Shown: piece after piece, positions 1-11,185 of the stretch
Layout of the letters: every line of letters begins with the position of its first letter
Position numbering within the stretch: the first letter of the stretch is position 1
From: Erpobdella octoculata
Taxonomy: Eukaryota; Annelida; Clitellata; Hirudinida; Erpobdellidae
Length of the DNA stretch: 64,000 bases
Direction: 5' to 3'
Assembly: GCA_963978895.1 (NCBI GenBank)
Contig: OZ022242.1
Location: forward strand, 26,001 to 90,000
Made by a program: the position numbers and the translations under genes
The notes under the pieces: model-generated
What the model was told of the DNA's origin: nothing
Databases searched by the model: none
The model's input: only the letters and a program-made list of their open reading frames with translations

Positions 1-38
1 CGCAAGACTCAGTAAGAAATCAAGATAGCTTTGTCGCA

Positions 39-701
39 ATGATGTGTGGTGACAATGCACATAGTAATCCAGTTACTAATAATAGCTTTAACTTGTCAGT
101 CTCAGCAGAAAATGAGGTCCCACAAAACTCAGGTATAAGCATTAGTAATATTTCCAATATCTTAGAGTCTTCGCCTGTTAATGAAAATAATAATTCACAG
201 CGTCGATCTATTGTCCCGTTAGAACGCTCGCCTGCCATAATTAATGTTGCAAGCGAACAAACGCATGCACATGCCACGCGTGGAGCACGCAAGACTCGCA
301 GCCCAGCCGAACAAATTCGGCTATCGAAAAATCTTATAATGAAAGTAACGTTTTGTAGTAAATTCTATAAAGACAACACAAGTAAGTTCGAGGAGTTTAA
401 GACTGTGGGAAGCCACTTTAAAGTAGCTTTTGCGCCCCCGCAGAATCCTGACCAACCCTCTACTTCAGCGGGCCATCCAGCCCCCATTCTGTGTGTTGTT
501 AAGGAGCCAGTCTGCTACCAGAATCTACCGGAAAGTTTGGTTACACGGATTGTAGCAGCTCAGCCTGAAGAGTTGATAACTGAGTTGACACACCTGCCAG
601 TCATTGATCGCTTGTCAATATTTTTATTTTTTAATAAAGCACTATGTAGAGATCGGTCCTTTTTATATAACCATTCATGTAACATTTCATCATTTCCATA
701 G
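39..701 (+). CDS. Unrecognised 220-aa ORF of the repeated element (ORF1-like)
   Basis: This is the longest intact copy of an ORF that recurs as broken copies at 2340-2712 and 5370-5560. The shared part is the C-terminal half: a proline-rich stretch, then a PILCVVKEP-like motif, a tyrosine-rich LPESL segment and an ELTHL/ELNRL helix. The N-terminal half is rich in Asn and Ser, followed by a basic ATRGARKTR patch, so nucleic-acid binding is conceivable. I do not recognise the family. Repetition beside Penelope-type RT fragments suggests an element-encoded accessory protein rather than a host gene. The start is the first ATG of the open frame, and the true start could be upstream of the window. 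Confidence 0.4.
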   Translation: MMCGDNAHSNPVTNNSFNLSVSAENEVPQNSGISISNISNILESSPVNENNNSQRRSIVPLERSPAIINVASEQTHAHATRGARKTRSPAEQIRLSKNLIMKVTFCSKFYKDNTSKFEEFKTVGSHFKVAFAPPQNPDQPSTSAGHPAPILCVVKEPVCYQNLPESLVTRIVAAQPEELITELTHLPVIDRLSIFLFFNKALCRDRSFLYNHSCNISSFP

Positions 702-914
702 TCAACGTATCTAACCATGTACTAACACGGGCACTCGTCATTTATTTGTTGAGTCATTGTTTCAAAGAATGTTATCGAATTTTAACTAAAATTATCATGG
801 CACAAACTAGCTCTCTTAACTCACAACTTATGAAGCTTTCTAAAACTGATCACTTATCTATTGTATTTAAAGCCATAAAATTACAGGAGAGAAAGTTATT
901 ATTTAAAGGACCTT

Positions 915-1256
915 ATGAAGGAACATTTAAAATTTAAATGTAACCCTGAAATTTTACATAGTGGTAACTCACCTAACCTAGAAATGGAGGAATTAAAAGC
1001 CTATAAGGAGCTCAAAAATAACGATGACATTATTATCCGTAAAGCCGATAAAAGTAATGTTTTTGTTATCTTAAATAAGAGGGATTATCTCCAAGAGGGT
1101 TGTCATCAATTGATTAATACTAAGTTTTATCGAAAACTTGATAAACCGTTAAATTCGGTGACTGATATTAATAGCCAGGACAAGTGGTTTAACCTTAATA
1201 CTCCACCGGGCCGCCCGATTATTTCGGATGTGGGAACTCATATTAAAGTCGTATAA
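915..1256 (+). pseudogene. Penelope-like reverse transcriptase fragment (N-terminal part)
   Basis: The translation carries IIIRKADKSN followed by VFVILNKRDYLQE and FYRKLDKPLN. This matches the conserved start of the Penelope-like element RT, where a KADKG motif precedes a VVxxDRxDY stretch. It then jumps directly to PPGRPIISDVG, a motif that normally lies about 60 residues further on, so an internal deletion has joined two RT blocks. The frame stops at 1256. A second, more damaged copy lies at 6680-6880. Non-functional. Confidence 0.65.
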
Positions 1257-2094
1257 GCAATTAGTTGTTTGTTTTATCAGGATATTTATATGAAATTCTT
1301 ATTTTAATAATTTTATACATGCACCGACTTTTTTAAAATACATAACTACGCTTCAGACAACCATAGCACTAAAAGACACCTGGTGGACAGCATGAAAGGA
1401 CAAATCTCAGGAGAATCTGGAAGGTTACTTATGAAGAAGACGTCAACACGATATTGGATTCCCATCAGACTAGATGAAGGCATACCACAGGGTCCTCCGG
1501 GCACAGGCGCGACTCCTCAAGAGCAGGCTCTTTGGGACACAAAGATGGGCAGTGTGGTGGCAGGTGATACACTAAACCGTGAGGAAGAGCCCAGCAAAGA
1601 GAACTTAGAGAAAAACATACAGTCTCATTAAAAAGTAGGCCACACTTCAGGTTCCAATATTTACATATCCGCTCGCATCATCCATGACACACGTACACTG
1701 GCATTGCAAATCATTATTTAACAGGTATTTTTGACTTTCATCCTCACCTAAACTACGCTTCAGGCACTAAGACACTTGGTGGACAGCATGAAAGGACAAA
1801 TCTCAGGAGAATCTGGAACGTTACTTATGAAGAAGACGCCAACACAATATTGGAACAGAAAAAAGCTTCAAAATATAACTGATCTCAATGTCTCCTGTCC
1901 AACAGGGCTCGGCTATCTTTGTCTCACTATAAACCGTCTCAGAACTACGCTTCAGATGCTCTTGTTCTTCAAAGCATTGAAAATGTGAGGTTTGTGGGAA
2001 ATCACCGAATGGATGTCAGCGTAGCCTTAAAAATTGGAAAGAAATTGAATGAAGAAGTAAGATTGTCATGTTTTACAAATTTGTTATAAATATA

Positions 2095-2165
2095 TTGTCA
2101 GGCACTGGTAGTGGTGGTAAGGTCTAAACCTAAGAGTCAGCGGTTCGAATCCGGCACGTATGAAT
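2095..2165 (+). repeat. tRNA-like SINE head (possible)
   Basis: A perfect internal pol III B box (GGTTCGAATCC, about 2143-2153) lies about 30 bp downstream of a TGGTGGTAAGG segment that resembles a weak A box. There is no complete tRNA fold, so a tRNA-derived SINE fragment is more likely than a tRNA gene. Confidence 0.35.
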
Positions 2166-2339
2166 GAACGCGTCTGGATGCTCTATCAAAAGTAATTGAT
2201 TCATGGCCTTGTTTAACCTTCAGACAACCATGACACTAAAAGACACCTGGTGGACAGCATGAAAGGACAAATCTCAGGAGAATCTGGAAGGTTACTTATG
2301 AACAGAAAAAAGTTAAAAATATAACTCTAATATATCTGC

Positions 2340-2712
2340 TGCTTTCCGAGACTACAAAGTTTCAGGTAGTCACATTAAACTCCTCATCAGCGATTCTTCT
2401 GACATTTCTCCAGCTGTCCCCATCCTTTATGTTATCGAGGAACCGAAGTATTATAAGAGTCTTTCTGAAAGTTTAGCCAATAAGATGTTTGGCTCAACCA
2501 AATGACATTTTGACGGAGCTTAATAGACTAAGTAAATGTGACAAACTTTCTGTGGTGTTCAGAGCACTAAAAAGTAGGATCCTTGATACTCAGTGCACCA
2601 GCAACCATCACAGTTGCAAAAATCTACTTCCTTCTTCTTCGTCTAGCTCCCGTCAATCTGACGAGGATATAAAAGTCGTCACCCAGTCTAATAGCTTAAT
2701 GACTCATTTATA
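2340..2712 (+). pseudogene. Second, frameshifted copy of the ORF1-like protein
   Basis: Translation in two frames gives VPILYVIEEPKYYKSL followed by a frameshift and then DILTELNRLSKCDKLSVVF. This is the C-terminal half of the protein at 39-701. It diverges from that copy at many positions, so the duplication is old. A third remnant lies at about 5370-5560 (VPILYVVKEPKYYKSL). Confidence 0.5.
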
Positions 2713-2914
2713 AGGCTTAAAGGTGATTTTATGAAATTTGAAGCCGCAATAATGAACAATATTAACTTCATTAAACCGCCATCTATCGTGCAATGTAAAT
2801 ATCATGAATTGTTCATAGTAGCGCTTAAACAAGCGAGGGAGTTTACTATTAAGACTCTAGATGATAAATCAGCTGAATTGATAGGCTCTTAGCACCCTAG
2901 CAAATCCTGAAGTT

Positions 2915-3100
2915 GTGCATTATAACAAAAACTTTTTGGTACAACTATTATGCTCTAAATTTAATTCTAAAAAATTTAATAGAGAGGAATTCATTACATG
3001 GCTTAATGCTTATATTATTCCATGTATCCCTAATAACCTCACCCTATTTAATTATACTCCTCGTATTACACCGCCATTGACAGTAATCTTTAATGGTACC
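2915..3100 (+). pseudogene. Conserved 40-residue segment of the repeated element, copy 1
   Basis: The segment encodes EFITWLNAYIIPCIPNN then LFNYTPRITPP. The same peptide recurs at 4190-4320 with very few changes and, decayed, at 6215-6300. Conservation at the protein level suggests it was once coding, possibly the C-terminal part of the ORF1-like protein. Family not recognised. Confidence 0.4.
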
Positions 3101-3476
3101 AAGAACAGTCTCACAACCATCTCAATCTCTCTCCAAAAAGACGATTCTCCTGGTGATCACATGAAAGGACAAATCTCAGTACTTATGAAGAAGACGTCAA
3201 CACGATATTGGATCTGTTTCTGTTTTATCAGGAATGAAATTTATATGACATTCTTATTTTAATAATTTTATACATGCAAATTTTTTAACATACAGATTTC
3301 TACACTTAAGACTTGGTCTCAGAAACTTCACAGACGACCATGACCCCAGTCAGTCTGATGAAGGTTCTAGTCAGCGTCAAATCTGCAGGTGATTCTCGAC
3401 ATTTAGTTAAAATCTGATTAATTGATAACAAATACTTTAAAAAAATCATTTTTTTCACCTCTTCTGATGTTGAAGC

Positions 3477-3665
3477 TTGGCAAAGATGAACTTCAAACTT
3501 AAGACTGCAAAAGATATGATGCCGGCCATGGGCACGTTGATCCAGAAGACCGAAGAAATGTGTAAGAACAAGCTCACCGAAGTGATTCAAAACGAGTTGT
3601 CCAAGAAAAGAAAGGCAAAGACCATTTTGTCTAATGAGGCCATCACAGTTCTCAATGATATATGA
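3477..3665 (+). CDS. Unrecognised 62-aa lysine-rich ORF
   Basis: A short ORF (MAKMNFKLKTAKDMM start) rich in Lys, Glu and Met and predicted helical, with an AATAAA at about 3798. It interrupts the repeat mosaic and shows no similarity to the surrounding copies. It could be a fragment of a captured or processed transcript or chance coding. I do not recognise it. Confidence 0.2.
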   Translation: MAKMNFKLKTAKDMMPAMGTLIQKTEEMCKNKLTEVIQNELSKKRKAKTILSNEAITVLNDI

Positions 3666-4155
3666 GGTGCATGAAATTTGAAAGAAATGAAAGCAAGTGC
3701 AGTATTTTTGTGTTTCAACAAAATCATGAACAAAGTTCTCAAGCCAGCCTATCAATCTGCTGCTGTTTTGTTCAATTTATAATTGCATCATTTGCTAAAT
3801 AAAAGTGGTACTCTTCGATTGTTTCAAATTGATGATCTCAGAAAACTCTCGGAAAATTCATTAAGTTAATGCTTTGAAGGTTTTTAATATTATTATTACT
3901 TCATGTTTTATTTCAATCTGTGTTTTATATCACATTTTTCAAAGCCACGGGTCAACATTTATTAACATGCCACATGTAGCGTTATATGCTTTCTGTAGAC
4001 TTAAAAACTAAGTAAGAACTCAAAAACTGAGACTAGCGATTTTTCGAAAAGCAGCTGTTGAACAGTGTGTGATAAATCTATTGTAAGCATTTATAATCTT
4101 ACAAGTATTTAAAATAAATATAACCTGTTGAGATATATGAGCGGATTTTAACATT

Positions 4156-4500
4156 ATGGCAGCCGAATTAATATCAGCTGAATTGATAGGCTCTAAATTT
4201 AATTCTAAAAAATTTAATAGACAGGAATTCATTACATGGCTTAATGCTTATATTATTCCATGTATCCCTAATAACCTCACCCTATTTAATTATACTCCTC
4301 GTATTACACCGCCAATAACAGCAGTCTTGGTACCAAGAACAGTCTCACAACCATCTCAATCTCTCTCCAAAAAAACGATTCTCCTGGTGATCACTAGTAA
4401 CGACAGCTTCTCCCAAGATTTTTTCCGACTGGTTAAAAGAAACCTGGAAAATAATTCGGCCATCCCAACAGATATACACCCAGTACTAGCGTGTACGACG
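4156..4500 (+). pseudogene. Conserved segment of the repeated element, copy 2
   Basis: The same EFITWLNAYIIPCIPNN / LFNYTPRITPP peptide as at 2915-3100, here continuing in frame through SQDFFRLVKRNLENNS. It ends in the core repeat at 4511, as does copy 1 at 3155. The shared junction indicates that the segment and the core repeat moved or were duplicated as one unit. Confidence 0.4.
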
Positions 4501-6679
4501 GAAACAAATCTGGTGGACAGCATGAAAGGACAAATCTCAGTACTTATGAAGAAGACGTCAACACGATATTGGATCTGTTTCTGTTTTATCAGGAATGAAA
4601 TTTATATGACATTCTTATTTTAATAATTTTATACATGCAGATTTTTTAACATACAGATTTCTACACTTAAGACTTGGTCTCAGAAACTTCACAGACGACC
4701 ATGGCGCTAAAAAGCACCTGGTGGACAGCATGAGAGGACAAATCTCAGGAGAATCTGGAAGATGTCCACACAATATTGGAATTTTCAAAAATTTCAAAAA
4801 ATGTCGATTCTACCTTAAACATAATCAACAATCCAAAGCCCGGCGATGGGACAAGGTAATAACACAAACAAAAGCCTTTTTGGGTTGGAAAAAGTACTGA
4901 TTGCACTGAATGACAAATCAGTAACATCGTTATTCCATACGTTGAGCACTCGTATTAAAGTCACATAAGCAATTGGTTGTTTTCTGTTTTATCAGGAATG
5001 ATACATCAATCTTGTTGATTCAACCATATACATAATCAAACGTTGGGCATTGTTATTAAAAATGCGCGTGCACGTCTTTACGCTTGGACACTCTACTCAA
5101 TGGGGCTTTGACAGGATGGAGATTACACATATTATTTTAATAATTATATACATACAGATTTCTATGCTTCTACTTTATGTCAGAGACTTCACAGACAACC
5201 ATGGCACTAAAAGACACCTGTTGGACAGTATGAAAGGACAAATCTCAGGAGAATCTGGAAGGTTACTTATGAAGACGCCAACACAATATTGGAACAGAAT
5301 AAAGCTTCAAAATACTGGTAACCACCCGAACACACAAGCACAGAAACATAATAAAGGTCCAGGTCACCGATTCTTCTGACAATTCTCCACTTGTCCCTAT
5401 CCTTTATGTCGTCAAAGAACCCAAATATTATAAAAGCCTTTCTGAAAGCTTAGCACACTTTGACTGAACTCAACAAACTAAGTAAGTGTGACAAACTTTG
5501 CGCGGTCTTCAAAGCATTAAAAAGCAAGATCCTTGAGACTCAATGAACTAGCAACCATCACATTTGCAAAAATCTACTTTCTTCCTCTTCTTTTATAAGT
5601 AAAGATTAGGATATTTTTCGATTGGATTTTGTGGAGGATTGAATAAACTTAATAATTTCGTACGCCGTCCATCACGTCCACTTTTTCTTTCTAGTGGCAA
5701 GAGCAACCTTCCAAACAATCCAAAGCCTTACGACCATGGCACTAAAAGACACCTGATGGACAGCATGAGAGGACAAATCTTACGAAGAAGTAAGACAACA
5801 CGATATTGGAACAGAAAAAAGTTAAAAAATATAATTTATATCTACATCAATCTTGTATCTTCCAAAAAGTTGAATATTCATTAACATGTAGCATCACATA
5901 GAATTTCACCTTTAGAACTTTTCAGAACAACCTATCGTTGAAATTTTGCATGTACAGTATACTTTTAGCACGTAATTCTGTGTATAAATAGCACCTTAAA
6001 ATTCAGTAATTTTCATCATTTGAGTTTCCTCACCGAGTAAGCTATTTTGATCGATTGGTTAACTTGGTAACATGTTAATTTTGCGATTCTTATGCAATAT
6101 TAATTGTGATTATGCAAGTAGAGTGCGTGCTATTGATTCTTGATGAATTTACGCAATTTTGATATTACGTGGACATGTGTCAATTTGCAATTTTTTTTTT
6201 ATTTTTAACGTTATTGACATGTATACCGAACAACCTCACAATTTTGAATTATACTCCTCATATTACTCCGCCAATGACAGCAGTCATAAATGACACACCT
6301 GTAACCCCTCAACACTCGTCTGATTTACGATAGAGGATTTAAAATCTAATAATAATGTACGCTCCCTACTCTTGAGGTAGACAGGTACCCGCTCACGAGG
6401 TCGATCACAACCTCTTACAGGGGGTGACCACTCTGGTTCACCAGTACCTAAAAATGATTCTCATCTATCTTCTTCTGATGATTTTTCGAGCTCTATCCGC
6501 CACCATACGGATAGGTCTCCAGGTGTGATGGGACTGTCATATCAGCAGTGACCACGGCGGACTTCTAGGGCACCACGCAAACAGCCACCAACCTAGATCT
6601 TATTGATAAGCTATCGAAAAGTATCAATATTAAGGCTACGTGTTGTCCTAAATTTATTAAAGAGGCAGTTTCAGAGACT

Positions 6680-7500
6680 ACAAAGGAATTAAAAGTCCTA
6701 TAAGGAGCTCAAAAATAACTATGACATTATTACCCGTAAAGCCGATAAAAGTAATGTTTTTGTTATCTTATCCCTCCAAGAGGGTTGTCATCAATTGATT
6801 AGTACTAAGTTTTATCGAAAACTTGATAAACTGCTAAATTCGGTGACTGATAAAATAATAGCCAGGACAAGTGGTTTAACCTTAATAATCAGGATATTTA
6901 TATGAAATTCTTATTTTAATAATTGTATACATGCACCGACTTTTTTAACATACATAACTACGCTTCAGACAACCATAGCACTAAAAGACACCTGGTGGAC
7001 AGCATGAAAAGACAAATCTATGGACAATTTTACACAGCCCATCACTTGCCTACCAAGTTTTATTTTCTTCCAAAAATACATAAAAACATAAGTGGCTTGA
7101 TGACCATACACCTCAAGGTCGACCTATTGTTTCGGACGTAGGTTCTATAGATTATAATATCAACAAATTCATCGACCACCAACTACCTCGCACCTTCAAT
7201 TTGTCATTAAGGACTCGTATGATTTCAAAGAATACAAAGAAGGTGACATTCTCGTAACCGGAGATATAGTGTCACTCAATACTAATATGAACAATAACAG
7301 AAGTGTTAGACTAGTTAAAGATTTTTGAACATTTATGAAAACCTATCGATCGCCCAAAGAACGCTTCTTGTCAAACTTTTTCGTCACTCCCTAACTCATA
7401 ACACTTTTATTTTTGACAATAAAGAATACATCCAAACTAATGGTTGCGCTATGGGAAAAGCATATTCCCCTAATTTAGCTAACTTATATTTAGAATAATA
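6680..7500 (+). pseudogene. Penelope-like reverse transcriptase fragments (N-terminal block and palm)
   Basis: The first 200 bases repeat the KADKSN RT block seen at 915-1256, with frameshifts. After a core repeat copy, 7030-7500 encodes, across several frames, a FLPKIHKN motif, a GRPIVSD-like block, a TGDIVSL motif corresponding to RT motif A with its catalytic Asp, and GCAMGKAYSPNLANLYLE, matching the motif B region of Penelope-type RTs. The frame is broken at least three times and ends before the motif C Asp pair. No GIY-YIG endonuclease is visible downstream. Confidence 0.65.
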
Positions 7501-8338
7501 AGAAATTTTCCTGGCATCTCTATATACCCTTGTGATGTATGCTGTGCATACCATGCTTAAAGCTCTTCTCTTCTCTTAAAGGGATTGGGACTCTCGGAGT
7601 CCAGGAGAAAGGATTGGGCCTCTGCCCTACCTTCAGCAATTCAGGAACAGCTTCCATGTGCCTTCCTTTTATAGAGACTCTTATCCTAGCTGTAGAAATA
7701 TAGTAATTTTATTAGGACTTGTATTAGATTCATAGCAGTGAGATTTGAGACAAACCATTTTCATAAAAGATTGGATCTGCTAAGTTGTTTGGGCGCAGGT
7801 TGCATTTCTCGACTTCCAGCTCGCTTACGGTCGGGAACATCTGCTGTAACTCGCCGGGTGCTTGATCGGAACAGTTATCTTAAATTGCCCACGCTGCGCC
7901 GAGTATTGCATCAACCACGACAAACTCAACACTCATGTTGCAACACATGACTGATTAGCTGTTAATCAATATTTGTCAATAACTGCTCATTTGCTCACTT
8001 GGTCTAAAAAAATAAAAAAAAAATTTCATTTTATTTGATTTGGGACTGCTCATATGCTTAAGAGAAAGCAAGGGTGTTGATTGGGATGTGTTTCTGGATA
8101 TACTGAGGTCCTTTGGAATGTTGTGTTGTGGAACACATTTGAAGTTGCTGAGGGGGTTGAAATGAGTCGTGGTAAGGTAGGAGAAAAAAGCTTCGACGAG
8201 GTTCCAGTTTTCGATTAGAAAACGTGAAACAGCTATTTTTACTGGTGAAGACACTAACCAATAATCAGCATTCTTCAGAGCATGTGAACCACATAATAAA
8301 AAAGCTACAAAGCAAAGATTTTTCCGATCAACTATAAG
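7501..8338. other. No gene seen; unclassified repeat debris
   Basis: Only short, unrelated ORFs. A GC-richer patch at 7570-7680 and another at 7790-7900 look like degenerate transposon sequence, but I cannot assign them. Confidence 0.4.
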
Positions 8339-9150
8339 GTGTTAACTTTGCAGTTGACTGCATCTAAGCCAACACATAGTGAACAAGATACTATGCTAGA
8401 TGGCTGGCTTAGAGGGCAATCAGCCATGATTAGACAAAAGCTGTTGAATGCCACAAGCGAATTTTTTAACACACAGTTCCCACACCCAGACACAAATGAA
8501 GGGGTAGTGGTTTTTCTAGATCCTTGTCAAATACTTTGGCTGATAAAAATCTATGGTTGATTCAGACTTGCTTATAACAACTCTTGCTGCACAACTACTT
8601 AGTGAATCAGTGGCTTGTTCTCTGGAATTCTGTTTGCAAGAGCAGTTTACAGGGTTTAATGATTGCAAGGCCAACATTAAATTTGTATGCATCATTAATC
8701 GGCTTTTTAACATACTGACCTCACGATTACAATTTTCTATCTAAAGCCAAGGTGTATTTGCAGTCTTTAAAAGAGTCTCGTAATGGAAAAATTCTGTTGG
8801 AATCTAATCGTAAGACAGGTTTTCTTGGTTTTTTAGTTATACAATAGTTAAAATTGTATAACTCGCTAGTTTTAAATTCTTCATTTAAAATGGAGTTCTT
8901 GTGTATGTTCAAAACAAGTCAAGATAACATAGAAGCCTGGGTGGATGCAATAACAACCCATCCGCAAGACAATTCGCAGCAGCCTACAAGTTGTTGGTTC
9001 ACAATGACATACAGGGAAACTGCTTGCCACTGCAAGAAACAATATAGAAACACTGACCACAACTACACATACATTCCAATCCCTAAACATTTGTCTCAAT
9101 GCTCAGAAAAGATTGTAGTTACATTACAGGGTTTGTTGTTTTTAAATTGA
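8339..9150 (+). pseudogene. P-element / THAP9-type transposase remnant
   Basis: Several frames together read LAAQLLSESVACSLEF, then a FNILTSR segment, then NRKTGFLGFL, and finally FKTSQDNIEAWVDAI. In P-element and THAP9 transposases the corresponding blocks are the LSxSVAxAL helix, the LFDxLNSR helix, the KTGFLGF motif and the KxSQDHLE segment near the C-terminus. The order and spacing fit. Stops and frame changes separate the blocks, and no N-terminal THAP zinc finger or terminal repeats were found, so this is a dead fragment. Confidence 0.6.
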
Positions 9151-10032
9151 AAAAAGAACTGTGAAACATGCATCGATAGTTTAACTGACACTGCAGAAAA
9201 CAAGATGTGTTTAATTTTTAATATTCAAGAGAAAATATAATTGATCGGCTGTGTTACTGTGTTACTGTTTAATAAAAAATATCATTGCAACCTATTTATC
9301 ATCATTAGCATTGTAACATACTCAGCATCAAATATTATTGATTAAATTGCAACATATTTATCATCATACTCAGCATCAAATACATCGCAAAATATTCATT
9401 AAATTTATTGCAACATATTCATCATTCTGTATGACCAAAAAATCTTTATGGTAGTCTTTTGAAGATGCCTAAAAACAAGATGAGCACTGCCGCTGCTCTT
9501 AAAAGTCAGTGATGTCTGTACTTATCCAACAATTATTATATGCTTTTTCATTTTCCAAAAATTGATATTTTCCGCTATTTTTCCTCCAAACTTTGAGGCA
9601 ATGTAATTTTTTCCCCCGAAGTAGAATTAGAATTATAATCCAATATTAATAAATAAATATTGAAGTATCCAAAAATGCTTTCATTTGCTTATAGACTAGC
9701 CTCGGTAAAGTTCTAGTATAGGATCATTGGCCGATTTCTATAAAAACACGGTTTAAAAAATGTTTAATAGAATAAGCTCAGAACATTATCAGAACATACT
9801 ACAAAAAAGTTTATTTTTCACAGAAAAACTTACTAAAAACCGACTTTAAGCAAAAATATCCAAAGGCAATGTTGATACACGGAATAATACAATTCAAGGA
9901 AAGGTAGGAAAAGTTAATATAAAAATAAAATAACAAAATAAAATATTAATGTGTTCAAAATAATTGTTTAATTAATTAATATGCATCTTAAATTTTAAGA
10001 AATCAAAGCGCTGAGCGGAAATTTATCCGTGA
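9151..10032. other. No gene seen
   Basis: AT-rich sequence with an imperfect tandem of ATTGCAACATATTTATCATC-like units at about 9280-9440. No coding or RNA feature recognised. Confidence 0.4.
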
Positions 10033-10067
10033 CTAGCGGAGTACCCGGCCTTGCCGGGTGTTTTTCT

Positions 10068-11185
10068 GGTGTCTACCTGAGTTGCCGACCTCCGAGTTGC
10101 CGACCGCAATGTCGTATCAACTTGCCGATCGATGTTTTTTAAGATCGTACTAAGTTGCCGACCTCGTCAAAAAATTTTATTTTTTATTTTTAGCTAATAG
10201 AATCGTTCAAAAATAACGAATCATTTAAGTAATCCAACTGAGACTAAAAAGAATCGTTCAATCTTATTTGGTTCATTTACATAATTAGCGTGGAGGCGGA
10301 GCTCAAAGAACTTGCCAGCCAATGTCAAAGAGCCTCAACTTTGGTTTATTACTATCACACGGTCAGTTTCTCACGAGGTTAAGCGAAAAGTAAACGTAAA
10401 TTAAAAAACAGCTCTACTTTATTCTACTAGCATAATAGAGTTAAATATGCAAATAATGGATAAATAAATAAACTATTGCGCATGGATAAATAAATATGGA
10501 TAAATAAATAAACTATTGCGCAGCGAACCAGTAAGAATCATTTTTATTGTTAAGAAAAACATTTTTAATTAATATTAAAAATAATTATTGTTAAAAAAAA
10601 TTTAATGAAGAATAAAAATATTATTTTTTATTTAAATTGACACTGTACTGAACAGTACGCAACAGTCTGTACGTATCAATTTTACCAGCCACATGCTGGG
10701 AGTGTGCCTTTGAAATTTTTTCCTCCAGTCGGATATATTTCGGCTTTCTTCTCGGAGGAGATGCACCAGCTTCAGATTTGCTTATGTCTTTCTCCGCAGA
10801 GGCTTGACAAATCTTGATTGCGTGAATGTAAATAAATATATTAGGATGGACAGGCAAACATTTATTCAGTCCGGAGTGCCAACCCTCCATGGCATTATTA
10901 ACTTAATTGACATGGAGGCGGAGCTTACCGAACTTGCCAGCCAATGTCAAAGAGCCTTTACTTTACATTAACTCATTCTTTTAACAAAAATATTATTGCT
11001 GTAGTATAAATGAATTGTATTATTATTATTATTATTGTTTAAATACAAAATAACAAAGAGTTGTTTTTATTTTCTTGGTGGTCGGCAACTTCATACGCTT
11101 TGATAAAACGCTGGTCGGCAAGTTCGACGTTATTGGCGAAAATCGATGGTCGGCAACTCGGAGGTCGGCAACTCGGTACGGCACC
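10068..11185 (-). mobile_element. Mutator-like (MULE) element with iterated terminal inverted repeats
   Basis: The ends are inverted repeats. Left reads GGTGTCTACCTGAGTTGCC; right, reverse-complemented, reads GGTGCCGTACCGAGTTGCC. Each end then repeats the motif GAGTTGCCGACC and related AACTTGCCGAYC several times (10078-10165 and 11085-11177). Flanks GTTTTTCT (10060-10067) and GTTTTTTT (11186-11193) look like an 8-bp target duplication with one mismatch. The interior holds a transposase remnant and an internal direct repeat of about 44 bp (10290-10333 and 10914-10957, GGAGGCGGAGCT start). It is inserted in Helitron-like sequence. Confidence 0.75.
10621..10902 (-). pseudogene. MULE transposase C-terminal remnant
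   Basis: The minus-strand frame reads NNAMEGWHSGLN, then LPVHPNIF, then PPRRKPKYIRLEEKI and HVAGKIDTYRLLRTVQ. NNxxEGWHxxxN followed by a HPxIW-like segment is the signature of the C-terminal region of animal MULE transposases, often FLYWCH-associated. Only about 90 residues remain; the catalytic DDE domain is deleted. It lies inside the inverted repeats at 10068 and 11185, which supports calling that element a MULE. Confidence 0.6.

Larger units (their letters stand above)
1350..7030 (+). repeat. Nine dispersed copies of a ~100-bp core repeat
   Basis: A block centred on GGTGGACAGCATGAAAGGAC recurs near 1383, 1778, 2248, 3155, 4511, 4720, 5219, 5754 and 6992, always on the + strand. It is usually preceded by a CAGACAACCATGGCACTAAA stretch and an AT-rich segment (ATTTTAATAATTTTATACAT) and followed by ACACGATATTGGAACAGAAA. 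The units at about 3157-3340 and 4521-4700 are nearly identical over 180 bp. Spacing is irregular, so this is not a simple tandem array. It may be the terminal pseudo-LTR of the Penelope-like family. I found no convincing hammerhead ribozyme core in it. Confidence 0.75.
1..7500 (+). mobile_element. Mosaic of degenerate Penelope-like retroelement copies
   Basis: This stretch has no host gene. It contains repeated, truncated and rearranged pieces of what looks like one retroelement family: two partial copies of a Penelope-type reverse transcriptase start (915-1256 and 6680-6880), one RT core (about 7030-7500), three copies of an unfamiliar ORF (39-701, 2340-2712, 5370-5560), three copies of a second conserved segment (2915-3100, 4156-4400, 6215-6340) and nine copies of a short core motif. 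All recognisable pieces lie on the + strand. Frameshifts and stops show that the copies are dead. That all these pieces belong to one element is inference from their repeated co-occurrence. The 5' end runs off the window. Confidence 0.6.

Noticed and set aside
3340..3400. Hammerhead ribozyme in the Penelope-like repeats
   Set aside because: A CTGATGA occurs at 3354 and another at 6474, but neither is followed by a stem and GAAA core in the right arrangement.
3306..3755. 149-codon minus-strand ORF
   Set aside because: It overlaps the core repeat and the + strand ORF at 3477-3665, has no recognisable motif and looks like an antisense shadow.
1350..5840. CRISPR-like or regularly spaced repeats
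   Set aside because: The core repeats are about 100 bp, irregularly spaced and in animal DNA beside retroelement fragments.
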